64,000 nucleotides of DNA. Source: Bacillota bacterium (lineage in GTDB: Bacteria > Bacillota > Clostridia > Lachnospirales > Lachnospiraceae). Below the pieces are notes generated by a model. That model searched no databases. It was not told where the DNA came from and was given only the letters and a program-made list of their open reading frames with translations. The stretch is from NCBI GenBank assembly GCA_023420085.1, contig JAEZWQ010000034.1, positions 1 to 64,000 of the forward strand, in the 5' to 3' direction. This document shows positions 28,174 to 36,970 of this stretch, one piece after another; within the stretch, counting starts at the first letter, position 1, and the number at the start of each line of letters is the position of its first letter. A program made the translations under genes and the position numbers.

Positions 28174-29598
28174 TTAATTATTAGAAACCTCTTTACGAGC
28201 CTTTAATACAAATAATATTGTAAATAGTGCTGCTGCAACAAAACCTATAGGGTAACCAATTGAAGTTGATAGTTTAAATCCCTCAGGTGCTATTAATATA
28301 TATGTTACACAAACCGCACTCATAAATATCGCTGGAATAACAGTTATTAATGAATAAATTGGTTTTCTAAATTTAACTAGGTAAACAGAACATGCCCACA
28401 ATGCAATCATTGCTAACGTCTGGTTTGACCAAGAGAAATATCTCCATACAACCTGATAATCTATTAGACTTATTAGGTATCCTACTCCAAGTAATAAAGC
28501 TGATAAAATTAATCTTATCTTTGTATTAGCTTGATCAAGTTTAAACCAATCTGCAAGAGTTAACCTAGCAGATCTAAAGGCAGTATCACCAGAAGTTATT
28601 GGACAAGCAATTACACCTACCATAGCTAGGATTCCACCAACTGGTCCAAGTAATTTCATTGACATTTCATATACTACAGATGAATTTCCTCCGCCCATTT
28701 CTAGTAATTTAATTAGTCCACCATCAGTTGTATAATAGAATGCTATACCAGCGCTTGCCCAAATAAGAGCAATTATTCCTTCTGCAACCATTGCTCCATA
28801 GAATATTCTTCTACCATGTTTTTCATGTGTTAATGTTCTAGCAATCATTGGTGATTGTGTTGCATGGAAGCCAGAAATCGCACCACAGGCAACAGTGATA
28901 AACATAAGTGGCCATATTGGTTTATTTTGTGGATGTAGATTTTGTAATGTCAATTCCATCATTGGTCTTGTTCCACTATTTATAAGTGTTGATACCCCAA
29001 CACCTACTGCCATTAAAATTAAACATATACCAAAAACAGGATATAATTTACCAATAATTTTATCCACTGGTAATAATGTTGCTAAGAAATAATAAATTAA
29101 AATTACAATAGTCCAAAATTTTACATTAAGGTTTTCAGGTGTTAATAGTGCAATAAGACCAGCAGGTCCTACCATGAAAACAACTCCAACCATTACTAGC
29201 AACACTACAGAAAAAATTCTCATTACTTGACGCATACCATTACCAAGATATATTCCTGTAACCTCTGAAATACTAGCTCCGTCATGACGTAAAGATAGCA
29301 TTCCTGCTAAATAATCGTGGGTTGCACCTGCCAATATAGTTCCAAATACAATCCAAAGATATACTGATGGCCCCCAAATCGCTCCTGATAATGCTCCAAA
29401 AATTGGACCAAGTCCTGCTATATTTAAAAGCTGAATCAAAAATGCACGCCATCCCTTAATTGGTACATAGTCAACCCCATCTGGATGAGCCATAGCAGGG
29501 GTTATTCTATCATCCGGTTTAAATATCTTTTCTACTATAGTTCCATAAACTATATAACCGATAATTAAAATTGCTAAAGCAACTAAAAATGTTACCAT
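28174..29598 (-). CDS. cstA: carbon starvation protein CstA family transporter
   Basis: CstA-family membrane protein, 474 residues, with about twelve or more hydrophobic segments. Members import peptides or pyruvate. Family blocks: TPAMAHPDGVDYVPIKGWRAFLIQLLNIAGLGPIFGA near the N-terminus and the GATHDYLAGMLSLRHDGASISE region around residue 95. GAGGAGGAG precedes the ATG. It is monocistronic: its promoter lies within the trpS terminator hairpin and its own terminator follows. Confidence 0.93.
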   Translation of the reverse strand: MVTFLVALAILIIGYIVYGTIVEKIFKPDDRITPAMAHPDGVDYVPIKGWRAFLIQLLNIAGLGPIFGALSGAIWGPSVYLWIVFGTILAGATHDYLAGMLSLRHDGASISEVTGIYLGNGMRQVMRIFSVVLLVMVGVVFMVGPAGLIALLTPENLNVKFWTIVILIYYFLATLLPVDKIIGKLYPVFGICLILMAVGVGVSTLINSGTRPMMELTLQNLHPQNKPIWPLMFITVACGAISGFHATQSPMIARTLTHEKHGRRIFYGAMVAEGIIALIWASAGIAFYYTTDGGLIKLLEMGGGNSSVVYEMSMKLLGPVGGILAMVGVIACPITSGDTAFRSARLTLADWFKLDQANTKIRLILSALLLGVGYLISLIDYQVVWRYFSWSNQTLAMIALWACSVYLVKFRKPIYSLITVIPAIFMSAVCVTYILIAPEGFKLSTSIGYPIGFVAAALFTILFVLKARKEVSNN

Positions 29599-29627
29599 AT
29601 ACTCCTCCTCATCACATATATAGTTAA

Positions 29628-29661
29628 ATTATACAAAAATAGTATAAAATCTACAATAGAT
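29628..29661 (-). promoter_or_regulatory. cstA promoter overlapping the trpS terminator
   Basis: On the minus strand TTGTAG, a 17-base spacer and TATAAT (29633-29628) give a reasonable promoter about 30 bases before the cstA start. The -35 hexamer lies in the loop of the upstream hairpin and the spacer overlaps its arm. Confidence 0.55.
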
Positions 29662-29683
29662 TATGTAAGATTTTATACTATTT
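29637..29683 (-). terminator. trpS operon terminator
   Basis: A perfect 16-bp inverted repeat (29637-29652 with 29668-29683, 15-base loop) lies downstream of trpS and is followed on the minus strand by a short T run. It closes the cysS-to-trpS gene run. Confidence 0.8.
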
Positions 29684-29736
29684 ATGTATTTTTTATTAAA
29701 ACTATTCGATATTTTTATGTATTTTATAATGTACAA

Positions 29737-30738
29737 TTATTTACTTGGAAATCCTATCTTCTTTTCAACTTTTCTCAACGTTTTATTAGCAAAATAAGAA
29801 GCTTTTTCTGCACCATTCTTTGCAATATCTTCTAAATATTTCTTATCATTAAAAATATCATTATATTTTTGATGAAGAGGTTTAAGCATATCGGAAACTG
29901 CCTCTCCTACAGCTATCTTAAAGTCACCATAACCAACTGAAGAAAATTCTTTTTCAACATCTGCAATACTTTTTTTAGTAGCAACTGAATATATTGTAAT
30001 AAGATTAGAAATTCCTGGTTTATTTTCAACATCATATCTAATTTCAGTATCTGAATCTGTAACAGCACGTTTAAACTTTCTTATTATAGTATCTTTATCA
30101 TCCAAAATATATACAGAAGAATTTATATTTTCATCTGATTTAGACATCTTTTTAGTTGGCTCTTGTAAACTCATTATTTTCGCTCCAACTTTTGTTATAA
30201 TTTCTTCTGGGACTTTAAATACCTCACCATAAATATTATTAAATCTATTAGCAATTGTTCTACATAATTCAATATGCTGTTTTTGATCTATTCCTACTGG
30301 TACAACATCAGTTTGAAATAATAGAATATCAGCAGCCATTAAAATAGGGTATGTTAATAGTCCTGCGTTCAAGTTATTTTCATTCTTAGCTGCCTTATCC
30401 TTAAACTGTGTCATTCTTTGTAATTCACCTATATATGTGTAGCAATTCAATATCCACGCCAATTGAGCATGCGCTGGTACGTGAGATTGATAGTAAATAC
30501 ATGATTTTTCAGGGTTTAGCCCTGCCGCCAAATAAATAGCTAAGGATTTTTTACAATTCATCCTTAATGTCGCAGGATCTTGCCTTACAGTTATTGAATG
30601 TTGATCAACTATCGAGAAAAAAGAATTATATTCATCAGATAAATTCAACCAATTATTTAAGGCTCCAATATAATTACCAAGTGTTAAATTTCCTGTTGCT
30701 TGCATTCCACTATAAAGTATTTTCTTTCCTTCTTCCAT
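29737..30738 (-). CDS. trpS: tryptophanyl-tRNA synthetase
   Basis: Class I TrpRS, 333 residues. The HIGH-like motif is TGNLTLGNYIGAL and the KMSKS motif is KKMSKSDEN (about residue 200). AADILLFQTDVVPVGIDQKQHIELCR is typical of the bacterial enzyme. AGGAGTGTT precedes the ATG. It is the last gene of its operon, behind clpX. No T-box is present in front of it. Confidence 0.97.
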   Translation of the reverse strand: MEEGKKILYSGMQATGNLTLGNYIGALNNWLNLSDEYNSFFSIVDQHSITVRQDPATLRMNCKKSLAIYLAAGLNPEKSCIYYQSHVPAHAQLAWILNCYTYIGELQRMTQFKDKAAKNENNLNAGLLTYPILMAADILLFQTDVVPVGIDQKQHIELCRTIANRFNNIYGEVFKVPEEIITKVGAKIMSLQEPTKKMSKSDENINSSVYILDDKDTIIRKFKRAVTDSDTEIRYDVENKPGISNLITIYSVATKKSIADVEKEFSSVGYGDFKIAVGEAVSDMLKPLHQKYNDIFNDKKYLEDIAKNGAEKASYFANKTLRKVEKKIGFPSK

Positions 30739-30745
30739 AACACTC

Positions 30746-32083
30746 CTATCTTATAATTGGACCACCTTCATTATTTACATAGTCCTTTGTTATTACTACT
30801 TCCTTAATATTTTTATCTTTTGGTATCTCAAACATTATATCAAGCAATACATCTTCAATAACTGCCCTTAATGCTCTTGCACCAGTATTCTTTTTCATAG
30901 CCTTTTCACATACAGCTCTTAAAGCTTCGTCTTCAAATATAAGCTTTACACCATCAATAGTAAAAAGTTTTTCATACTGTTTTAATATTGCATTTTGTGG
31001 TTCCTTAACTATTTTAATTAAAGCCTCAATGTCAAGAGGATCAAAAGTAGTTAATACTGGTAGTCTTCCTAAAATTTCAGGTATCATACCATATTCTCTT
31101 AAATCCTCCATAGCAATATTAGACAATAGACTTTTAGAGTCATCGTCTACATACTGTGTATTAAATCCTATTGACGAACAATTTTTAAGTCTTTCTTTTA
31201 CAATATTTTCTATCCCCGGAAATGCTCCGCCAACAATAAATAAAATATTTTTAGTATCAATCGTCTTTTGAGGAGTAAATAAGTTTTTGTTACCAGCTCC
31301 AACAGGCACCTGTATTTTATTACCTTCTAATAATTTAAGCAATCCCTGTTGAACAGCCTCCCCACTCACATCTCTTGTTCTCATTTCCTGTTTTTTAGCA
31401 ATTTTATCAATTTCATCAATAAAAACTATTCCATGCTCGGCCTTTTTAACATCATTACCGGCATTATCAAGTAATTTAGATAATACACTTTCTATATCAT
31501 CTCCAATATATCCTGTTTCTGTTAATGATGTTGCATCAGTGATCGCTAAAGGTACATCCAATATTCTAGCAAGAGTCTTAACTAAATATGTCTTACCAGA
31601 TCCAGTTGGACCTACCATAATGATATTAGATTTATCAATTTCTACTGAATCATCTTCATTAAAAATTCTTTTAAAATGATTGTATGTTGCTACAGAAATT
31701 ATCTTTTTAGCTTTATCCTGTCCAATGATATACTTATCTAGTATAGCCTTTATTTCATGTGGTCTTAATACATCATTTATATTAATTTTAGTATATTCTG
31801 TTTCATCAGCCACATCTTGTTGACTATCTACACTTTTATAATCATCAGGTTGATTAACTATTGAACTTCCACCTAGAATAGAATTTAGTGTTTCTTTATC
31901 AATATTCATAAAATTAATAGGTTGATTTGACATTTGTTTAGAGTATTTTTCAAGACAATCAATACAAATATACATATTCCCCATTAAATTTAGTTGTCTT
32001 CCAGTTTCTTTTTCACCTCTTTTACATACCATACAATAATGTTCTTCATGGTTATTATTATTTGTGTCATTATTATTTGGCAT
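30746..32083 (-). CDS. clpX: ATP-dependent Clp protease ATP-binding subunit ClpX
   Basis: ClpX, 445 residues. The N-terminal zinc-binding domain has CMVCKRGE and CIDCLEKY. The AAA+ core has Walker A GPTGSGKT, Walker B FIDEID, pore loop GYIGDD (usually GYVGED) and an IGF loop (SSIGFN) for ClpP docking. An acidic Asn/Asp-rich linker joins zinc domain and core. clpP and tig, often neighbours, are not here. The gene overlaps the HPr-like gene by 11 bases. Confidence 0.96.
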   Translation of the reverse strand: MPNNNDTNNNNHEEHYCMVCKRGEKETGRQLNLMGNMYICIDCLEKYSKQMSNQPINFMNIDKETLNSILGGSSIVNQPDDYKSVDSQQDVADETEYTKININDVLRPHEIKAILDKYIIGQDKAKKIISVATYNHFKRIFNEDDSVEIDKSNIIMVGPTGSGKTYLVKTLARILDVPLAITDATSLTETGYIGDDIESVLSKLLDNAGNDVKKAEHGIVFIDEIDKIAKKQEMRTRDVSGEAVQQGLLKLLEGNKIQVPVGAGNKNLFTPQKTIDTKNILFIVGGAFPGIENIVKERLKNCSSIGFNTQYVDDDSKSLLSNIAMEDLREYGMIPEILGRLPVLTTFDPLDIEALIKIVKEPQNAILKQYEKLFTIDGVKLIFEDEALRAVCEKAMKKNTGARALRAVIEDVLLDIMFEIPKDKNIKEVVITKDYVNNEGGPIIR

Positions 32084-32345
32084 CTTCTATAAACTCCTTT
32101 TCTAAGATTGAAGCAATTGTATTTAGTGCTTCGACTTCATCATTTCCATCACAAACAACTTCAACAATATCCTTATATTTTATATCTGCACCAAGTACAT
32201 TTAATATACTTTTTGCATTGATTATTGAAGAAACAGTATTAAGTTGAATACTAGCTTTATAATCCATTGCAGCTTTGCATAGATGTCCTGCAAAATTTAG
32301 ATAAAGACCTGCAGGATTTTTTATTTCAACTTTTTTTGATACCAT
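32073..32345 (-). CDS. HPr-like protein lacking the catalytic histidine
   Basis: PTS HPr-fold protein, 90 residues. In normal HPr the motif GxHARPA carries His15, phosphorylated by enzyme I. Here the matching stretch is GLYLNFA, with Tyr15, Asn17 and Phe18. The HPr-kinase region is kept: AKSILNVLGAD with Ser46 in register. It therefore cannot pass phosphate to sugar permeases but could be phosphorylated on Ser46, as Crh is in Bacillus (Crh has Gln15). AGGAGGGG precedes the start. Neighbours are clpX and cdaR; no ptsI is present. Confidence 0.85.
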   Translation of the reverse strand: MVSKKVEIKNPAGLYLNFAGHLCKAAMDYKASIQLNTVSSIINAKSILNVLGADIKYKDIVEVVCDGNDEVEALNTIASILEKEFIEDAK

Positions 32346-32354
32346 ATACCCCTC

Positions 32355-33569
32355 CTACTTAATTTCAACTTCAATATTATATGAATTAGTCTCAACATTA
32401 ATTATTGGATTAATATTTAAATTAAAATTATAACGTCCACTTTCATAGTCTTTTACATCAATATATGGATTTAAATCAGATACATTCTGTATTTTTTCTA
32501 AAGCTGATTTTGTGCCATAGATAACTATTTTAACATCATTTAAAATACTATAATCATGACTAATATTACGATTTCGTATACTTATATCAGATTTAGTAAC
32601 TGTTATCTCTTTTTCAAAACGCTTATCAATTACAATCCTAAAACTTATCATTGAATTATCCCCAACAAGAGTTATATCTTTTGGTAGATAATCTGTAATA
32701 TCAAAAGTACCAGAAATAGTTTCATTATTAATGGTTCCAAACTTATTTGTATCATAAGGAATAACTATATTATTAACTTTTATTAAGTCTTCAGTGCTTC
32801 CAGTAATATTTACAGACATCGGATTCACTATTATATCTCCAACTGCATAATCAGTAGCAGCTTTTGGTACATCTTTAATAACAAGTGGTACTGTTTTAAT
32901 TCGATTAATCATTACAACTGCATTTACTTTACTTGTTTTTAGTACAACAGATTCTGGGTTTATCTTATTGCCTTCATAATCATAAATAGTCAATTCTGTG
33001 CTACTTTTTACATCTTTTCTTGCATTTGTTATATCTACAGTTCCTACAACTTCTTTTATCTTGTGTAATAGTGACTCAGCTCCTCTAATTATAACTTGTT
33101 CAGGATTTGAGGTAGTACCTCCTACAGCCATCCCATCTTGTGGACTTCCTGTAGTCCTTATTGTTATTGGGAATGGAGCCTCTATAACGTTATCAATACT
33201 TACATTTATAAGTCTTGTATTATTATAAATTAAAACATCAATATCCTTTTTAGGCTTTATAGTCACTTCAACTGTATTAGTTATTGATACTTTAGACATA
33301 TCGGCTTGTGCCACAAAATCATCAGCAGTTAAATTACTAATTAAAGTTTTTCTACCAGATATTTGAATATTAACCAAACCGTTATTGGCAAGAGAAAATT
33401 GTTTATCCTTACTTTGTAATATATCTGAATTTATAGTTGTGATCTTTATATCTTTAATTGTATCTGTTTCTACAGGATCATTAAGATTTATTATTAATAT
33501 CCATACAATAAATGCAAAGAATAATGCAAGAAGCTTAAAGAATAAATTATTTTTAAGAATTTTTTTCAT
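32355..33569 (-). CDS. cdaR: CdaR / YbbR-domain regulator of CdaA
   Basis: 404 residues. One N-terminal transmembrane helix (about 8-26) is followed by extracytoplasmic YbbR repeats, about four, each with the pattern of short beta strands and conserved P/G turns (for example IPITIRTTGSPQDGMAVGG). In other Firmicutes CdaR binds and regulates the diadenylate cyclase CdaA. It overlaps cdaA by 17 bases. glmM, the usual third gene, is absent; an HPr-like gene follows instead. Confidence 0.93.
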   Translation of the reverse strand: MKKILKNNLFFKLLALFFAFIVWILIINLNDPVETDTIKDIKITTINSDILQSKDKQFSLANNGLVNIQISGRKTLISNLTADDFVAQADMSKVSITNTVEVTIKPKKDIDVLIYNNTRLINVSIDNVIEAPFPITIRTTGSPQDGMAVGGTTSNPEQVIIRGAESLLHKIKEVVGTVDITNARKDVKSSTELTIYDYEGNKINPESVVLKTSKVNAVVMINRIKTVPLVIKDVPKAATDYAVGDIIVNPMSVNITGSTEDLIKVNNIVIPYDTNKFGTINNETISGTFDITDYLPKDITLVGDNSMISFRIVIDKRFEKEITVTKSDISIRNRNISHDYSILNDVKIVIYGTKSALEKIQNVSDLNPYIDVKDYESGRYNFNLNINPIINVETNSYNIEVEIK

Positions 33570-34428
33570 TTTTAAATAACTCCATCAATATCTTTAGTTT
33601 ATTTTTATTATCTTCTGCCATATTCTCAGTCATATCAACAAGAATATCTCTTAATCTATCATATGAAATATCCTCTTCCAATAAACCTTTAGTAGACACA
33701 CTTATATTTCCAGTTTCTTCAGATACTACAATACAGATACAATCAGTAATTTCTGTAATTCCAATCGCAGCTCTATGTCTTGTGCCTAATGACTTACTTA
33801 TATTTTCATTTTTTGAAAGTGGAAAATAACATGTTGCTGCAACAATTCTATTATCTCTTATTATCATTGCCCCATCATGTAGTGGAGTGTTATGTTCAAA
33901 AGCGTTTATTAATAATTGCTTTGTTATCTTTGCATCAAGTGCAATTCCAGTTTTTTCAAAATCATTAAGTGGAACTTCTCGTTCAATAGCTATTAATGCA
34001 CCTGTGTTTTCCTCAGACATTATTTGACAAGCTTGAATAATTTCATTTATATCATTATCACTAAACTTTTTTGTTCTATTTTCAACAGTTGAAAATAGAA
34101 CTTTTGCAAAACTTTTTCTTCCAATTTTATCTAATGCACTACGTAATTCAGGCTGAAAAATAACTACTGCAACAATTAATAAAATATTAAACGATTTGGA
34201 TATAATCCAATATAATACATTAAGGTTTAATATCCTAAAAATTAATGTTATTATCGCTATTAATACAATTCCTTTTAATAATGTCCACGCCTGCGTCCTT
34301 TTTAAAAACAACATGCCTTGATAAAAAACAAAAGCAAGAATTATTATTTGTAATAAATCTAAAAAATTTATACTTGGAATAGAATATCTAATTTTCAGTT
34401 CATGTAATACTTCTAAAAATTGAGTCAT
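33553..34428 (-). CDS. cdaA: diadenylate cyclase CdaA (DisA_N domain)
   Basis: Membrane diadenylate cyclase, 291 residues, makes c-di-AMP from two ATP. Three N-terminal transmembrane helices (about 23-40, 48-66, 70-92) precede the DisA_N domain with the catalytic HDGAMIIRDNRIVAATCYFPLS and the GTRHRAAIGITE motif. CGGAG precedes the start. c-di-AMP controls potassium transport and wall stress, which fits the neighbouring cell-envelope genes. Confidence 0.96.
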   Translation of the reverse strand: MTQFLEVLHELKIRYSIPSINFLDLLQIIILAFVFYQGMLFLKRTQAWTLLKGIVLIAIITLIFRILNLNVLYWIISKSFNILLIVAVVIFQPELRSALDKIGRKSFAKVLFSTVENRTKKFSDNDINEIIQACQIMSEENTGALIAIEREVPLNDFEKTGIALDAKITKQLLINAFEHNTPLHDGAMIIRDNRIVAATCYFPLSKNENISKSLGTRHRAAIGITEITDCICIVVSEETGNISVSTKGLLEEDISYDRLRDILVDMTENMAEDNKNKLKILMELFKNEKNS

Positions 34429-34430
34429 CT

Positions 34431-35384
34431 TTACTCCGTTTCTTCTTTAATGACATTACCTCTTTTATTCTTTACTGAATTTTCTATATTCAATAATTCT
34501 CTTTTTCGATTTTTTGATATTGGTACAGCTCTTACAAAGTAATAATATTCATCATCAAAAAACTCAACATATTCAGTAGCCTTATAATTAAATGGGAAAA
34601 ATGCCCAAAGTACTACAATCGATATTATAATAGATAATAATCCTAATACTACTGTAAGTAATATATTTATATCAACATTTAAAATGATTTTTAGCCCTAT
34701 TAAAAGAACGATTTGAATAAAACCGCCAAAAATTAAAGCAATCTCCTTTGAGTTTTTAATATTTAAAGTTTTAACTATGCTAACAACAATAATTGTTACT
34801 CCAATTGCTATTAGCCACATTATTATAAATCCATCTTTTGCAAACGACGAATATGTTTCAGAAATTGCTGATATACTTTGTACCTCAGTTGTAACCTTAT
34901 ATTTAGAAGCCATATCTAAAAATAAAGCTAATATAGTCGCTACTAAACCTGGAACAACTATAGAAGATGAAAAGACTATTCCTAGTAATAGTGGAACTAA
35001 ATAAGGCATACGAATACCAAAAAGTATTAGTGTAGCAAATACTACTATCCATTTATCTGGGCAGATTCTAAAAACCAATAAAAACATTACTGATAATATA
35101 ACAATATATCCAGCAAGTAATACAATACTAATTTTAAATATATGTAATGCAATAAGACCAAATGCCATTAACATTATTATCGGAAGCGGTAACACAATAG
35201 ATAACGCTGATAGTATTATACTAACTATGGGGCTTGAAAGTTTTTGAAATGCTCCTAAGGTAGTATTGATATAGAAAAATATACATAATGCGAATATTAA
35301 TCTACCTACTGCCAAAGTTATCTTATTATTATTAAAATAAAAATCATCAAGTTTTAACTTAATATTATGTAAACTTTCTTTCAT
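34431..35384 (-). CDS. unrecognised multi-pass membrane protein
   Basis: 317 residues, not assigned to a family by eye. Hydrophobic segments are visible near residues 22-42, 50-78, 80-104, 110-130, 135-160, 190-208, 217-235 and 240-262. A charged, probably cytoplasmic C-terminus ends in KNKRGNVIKEETE. GAGAGGTAG precedes the ATG. It lies two bases before cdaA and three bases after the next membrane protein, so the two and cdaA-cdaR are probably co-transcribed and may act together at the membrane. Confidence 0.75.
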   Translation of the reverse strand: MKESLHNIKLKLDDFYFNNNKITLAVGRLIFALCIFFYINTTLGAFQKLSSPIVSIILSALSIVLPLPIIMLMAFGLIALHIFKISIVLLAGYIVILSVMFLLVFRICPDKWIVVFATLILFGIRMPYLVPLLLGIVFSSSIVVPGLVATILALFLDMASKYKVTTEVQSISAISETYSSFAKDGFIIMWLIAIGVTIIVVSIVKTLNIKNSKEIALIFGGFIQIVLLIGLKIILNVDINILLTVVLGLLSIIISIVVLWAFFPFNYKATEYVEFFDDEYYYFVRAVPISKNRKRELLNIENSVKNKRGNVIKEETE

Positions 35385-35387
35385 ATA

Positions 35388-35780
35388 CTACCTCTCATTG
35401 TGAAATCTATTTTTTAAAATCATGATACGTTTATTATTTCTAATTATATACTTTCTATCAATATTATATCTTCTAATTGAAGTATAAATTATTACAAGTA
35501 AATAGATAACAAGACCTATCAAATATATTCCCAAAGCAATCCATATAGCATCAGCAATATTAAAATTTAACAGCAGATCTACCATACTTTCAAAAAACAA
35601 AACTAATATAGCCATTGAAACTATAATAAAACATATACTATACGCAATAAACGCATAAAAACAATTGATAAATATATAATCAGTCAATGTTATACCACTA
35701 ACTTTATTATTTACCATTGAATGTTTCTTATCTTCTACTGCAATTTTAGTCATTAATTTTACTTTATTTGGATTTAACAT
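35388..35780 (-). CDS. unrecognised small membrane protein
   Basis: 130 residues from the ATG at 35780, which has AGAGGAG in front; an in-frame upstream start at 35810 lies deeper inside rlmB. Two hydrophobic hairpin segments (about 37-68 and 78-100) separate a charged N-terminus from a very basic C-terminus (RRYNIDRKYIIRNNKR). I do not recognise the family. It overlaps rlmB by 17 bases and precedes the 317-residue membrane protein. Confidence 0.65.
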   Translation of the reverse strand: MLNPNKVKLMTKIAVEDKKHSMVNNKVSGITLTDYIFINCFYAFIAYSICFIIVSMAILVLFFESMVDLLLNFNIADAIWIALGIYLIGLVIYLLVIIYTSIRRYNIDRKYIIRNNKRIMILKNRFHNER

Positions 35781-36519
35781 TGCTATTACTCCTCTGTCTG
35801 AATATTTCATAAGCTACTACAGCACATGATACAGATGCATTTAATGAATTTATTTCACCAACCATAGGAATGCTTATAATAGAGTCTGAATTTTTTCTAA
35901 CAAGATTACTTATACCACGACCTTCATTACCTATAACAATAGCAATAGGACCTGTAAGGTTAGAGTCATATATAGAACTTCCGTCCATATCACAAGCCAT
36001 GACCCAAATCCCAAGTTTTTTTAATCGATTTATAGTATCATTTATATTTGAAACTCTTGCTACAGGAGTAAAATTAAGAGCTCCTGCAGACGTTTTATCT
36101 ACAATTCCTGTTATCATGGCGTTTCTTCTCTTTGGTATAATAACACCATGTGCTCCAACTATATTAGCAGTTCTAATTATAGCCCCAAGATTATGCGGAT
36201 CTTCAATACCATCTAATATTATTATAAAAGGATCTTCATTCTTTTCATTTGCTTTATTTAAGATATCAGTAATATCAGAATAGTCAAATGAAGGTATACT
36301 CAATGCTATCCCCTGGTGCGCATCTGAATTTGTAATAGCATTTAATTTGTTTTTATCAACAAAACTTATTGGTATTTTTTTATCTTTAAGTTGATTAATT
36401 ATTACATTAATCGAACCAGATTGATTCATTTTTTGTACAAATGCTTTGTTAATAGATTTATCTGTTTTTAAATATGTTTTTACTGCATTTCTTCCAAATA
36501 TAAATTCCTTATTTTCCAC
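35764..36519 (-). CDS. rlmB: 23S rRNA Gm2251-type 2'-O-methyltransferase RlmB (SpoU family)
   Basis: TrmH/SpoU-family methyltransferase, 251 residues. The N-terminal substrate-binding domain starts EFIFGRNAVKTYL. The SPOUT domain has the motifs LDGIEDPHNLGAIIRTANIVGAHGVIIP, IVIGNEGRGISNLVRKNSD and SLNASVSCAVVAYEIFRQ. The start is GTG at 36519 with AGAGGTAA in front. The cysS-mrnC-rlmB order is common in Firmicutes. Confidence 0.95.
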   Translation of the reverse strand: MENKEFIFGRNAVKTYLKTDKSINKAFVQKMNQSGSINVIINQLKDKKIPISFVDKNKLNAITNSDAHQGIALSIPSFDYSDITDILNKANEKNEDPFIIILDGIEDPHNLGAIIRTANIVGAHGVIIPKRRNAMITGIVDKTSAGALNFTPVARVSNINDTINRLKKLGIWVMACDMDGSSIYDSNLTGPIAIVIGNEGRGISNLVRKNSDSIISIPMVGEINSLNASVSCAVVAYEIFRQRSNSNVKSK

Positions 36520-36970
36520 GATTACCTCTTTGAAACTTTATAGATTCATCAATGATTGTTATTATTCGCTGATAATCATTTTTTATAAATAAGTATCCAA
36601 GCAGAGCTTCAAATCCTGTAGATTTTCTATATTCGACTATAGTTGAATTTTTAGCTGCAGTATTGGACTTCTTATTTCGTCCACGTCTATAAACTTCATA
36701 CTCTTCTTCTGTTAACTGATCTTTATAATAATCAATAAATTGTGCTTGACTCTTAGCCTTTACAAAAAAAGACTTTTTACCATGAATATTATTTACTTTA
36801 TCATCTCCAAAACTCATAACGTAATATCTTATAAATAAATCATAGATAGCATCACCCATAAGAGCTAATGATAATGATGAATAATCATATTTAGATAAGT
36901 TATCAATTTTTAAACTGTCTGTAAAATAATTAATAACTTCTACAAAGGATTCATTTATACTCTTTTCCAT
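36509..36970 (-). CDS. mrnC: mini-ribonuclease III
   Basis: MrnC, 153 residues, an RNase III catalytic domain without dsRNA-binding domain that matures 23S rRNA ends. SLALMGDAIYDLFIRYYVM holds the catalytic acidic residues, and FEALLGYLFI the second cluster. Location directly behind cysS (16-base overlap) and ahead of rlmB is diagnostic. Confidence 0.95.
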   Translation of the reverse strand: MEKSINESFVEVINYFTDSLKIDNLSKYDYSSLSLALMGDAIYDLFIRYYVMSFGDDKVNNIHGKKSFFVKAKSQAQFIDYYKDQLTEEEYEVYRRGRNKKSNTAAKNSTIVEYRKSTGFEALLGYLFIKNDYQRIITIIDESIKFQRGNRGK

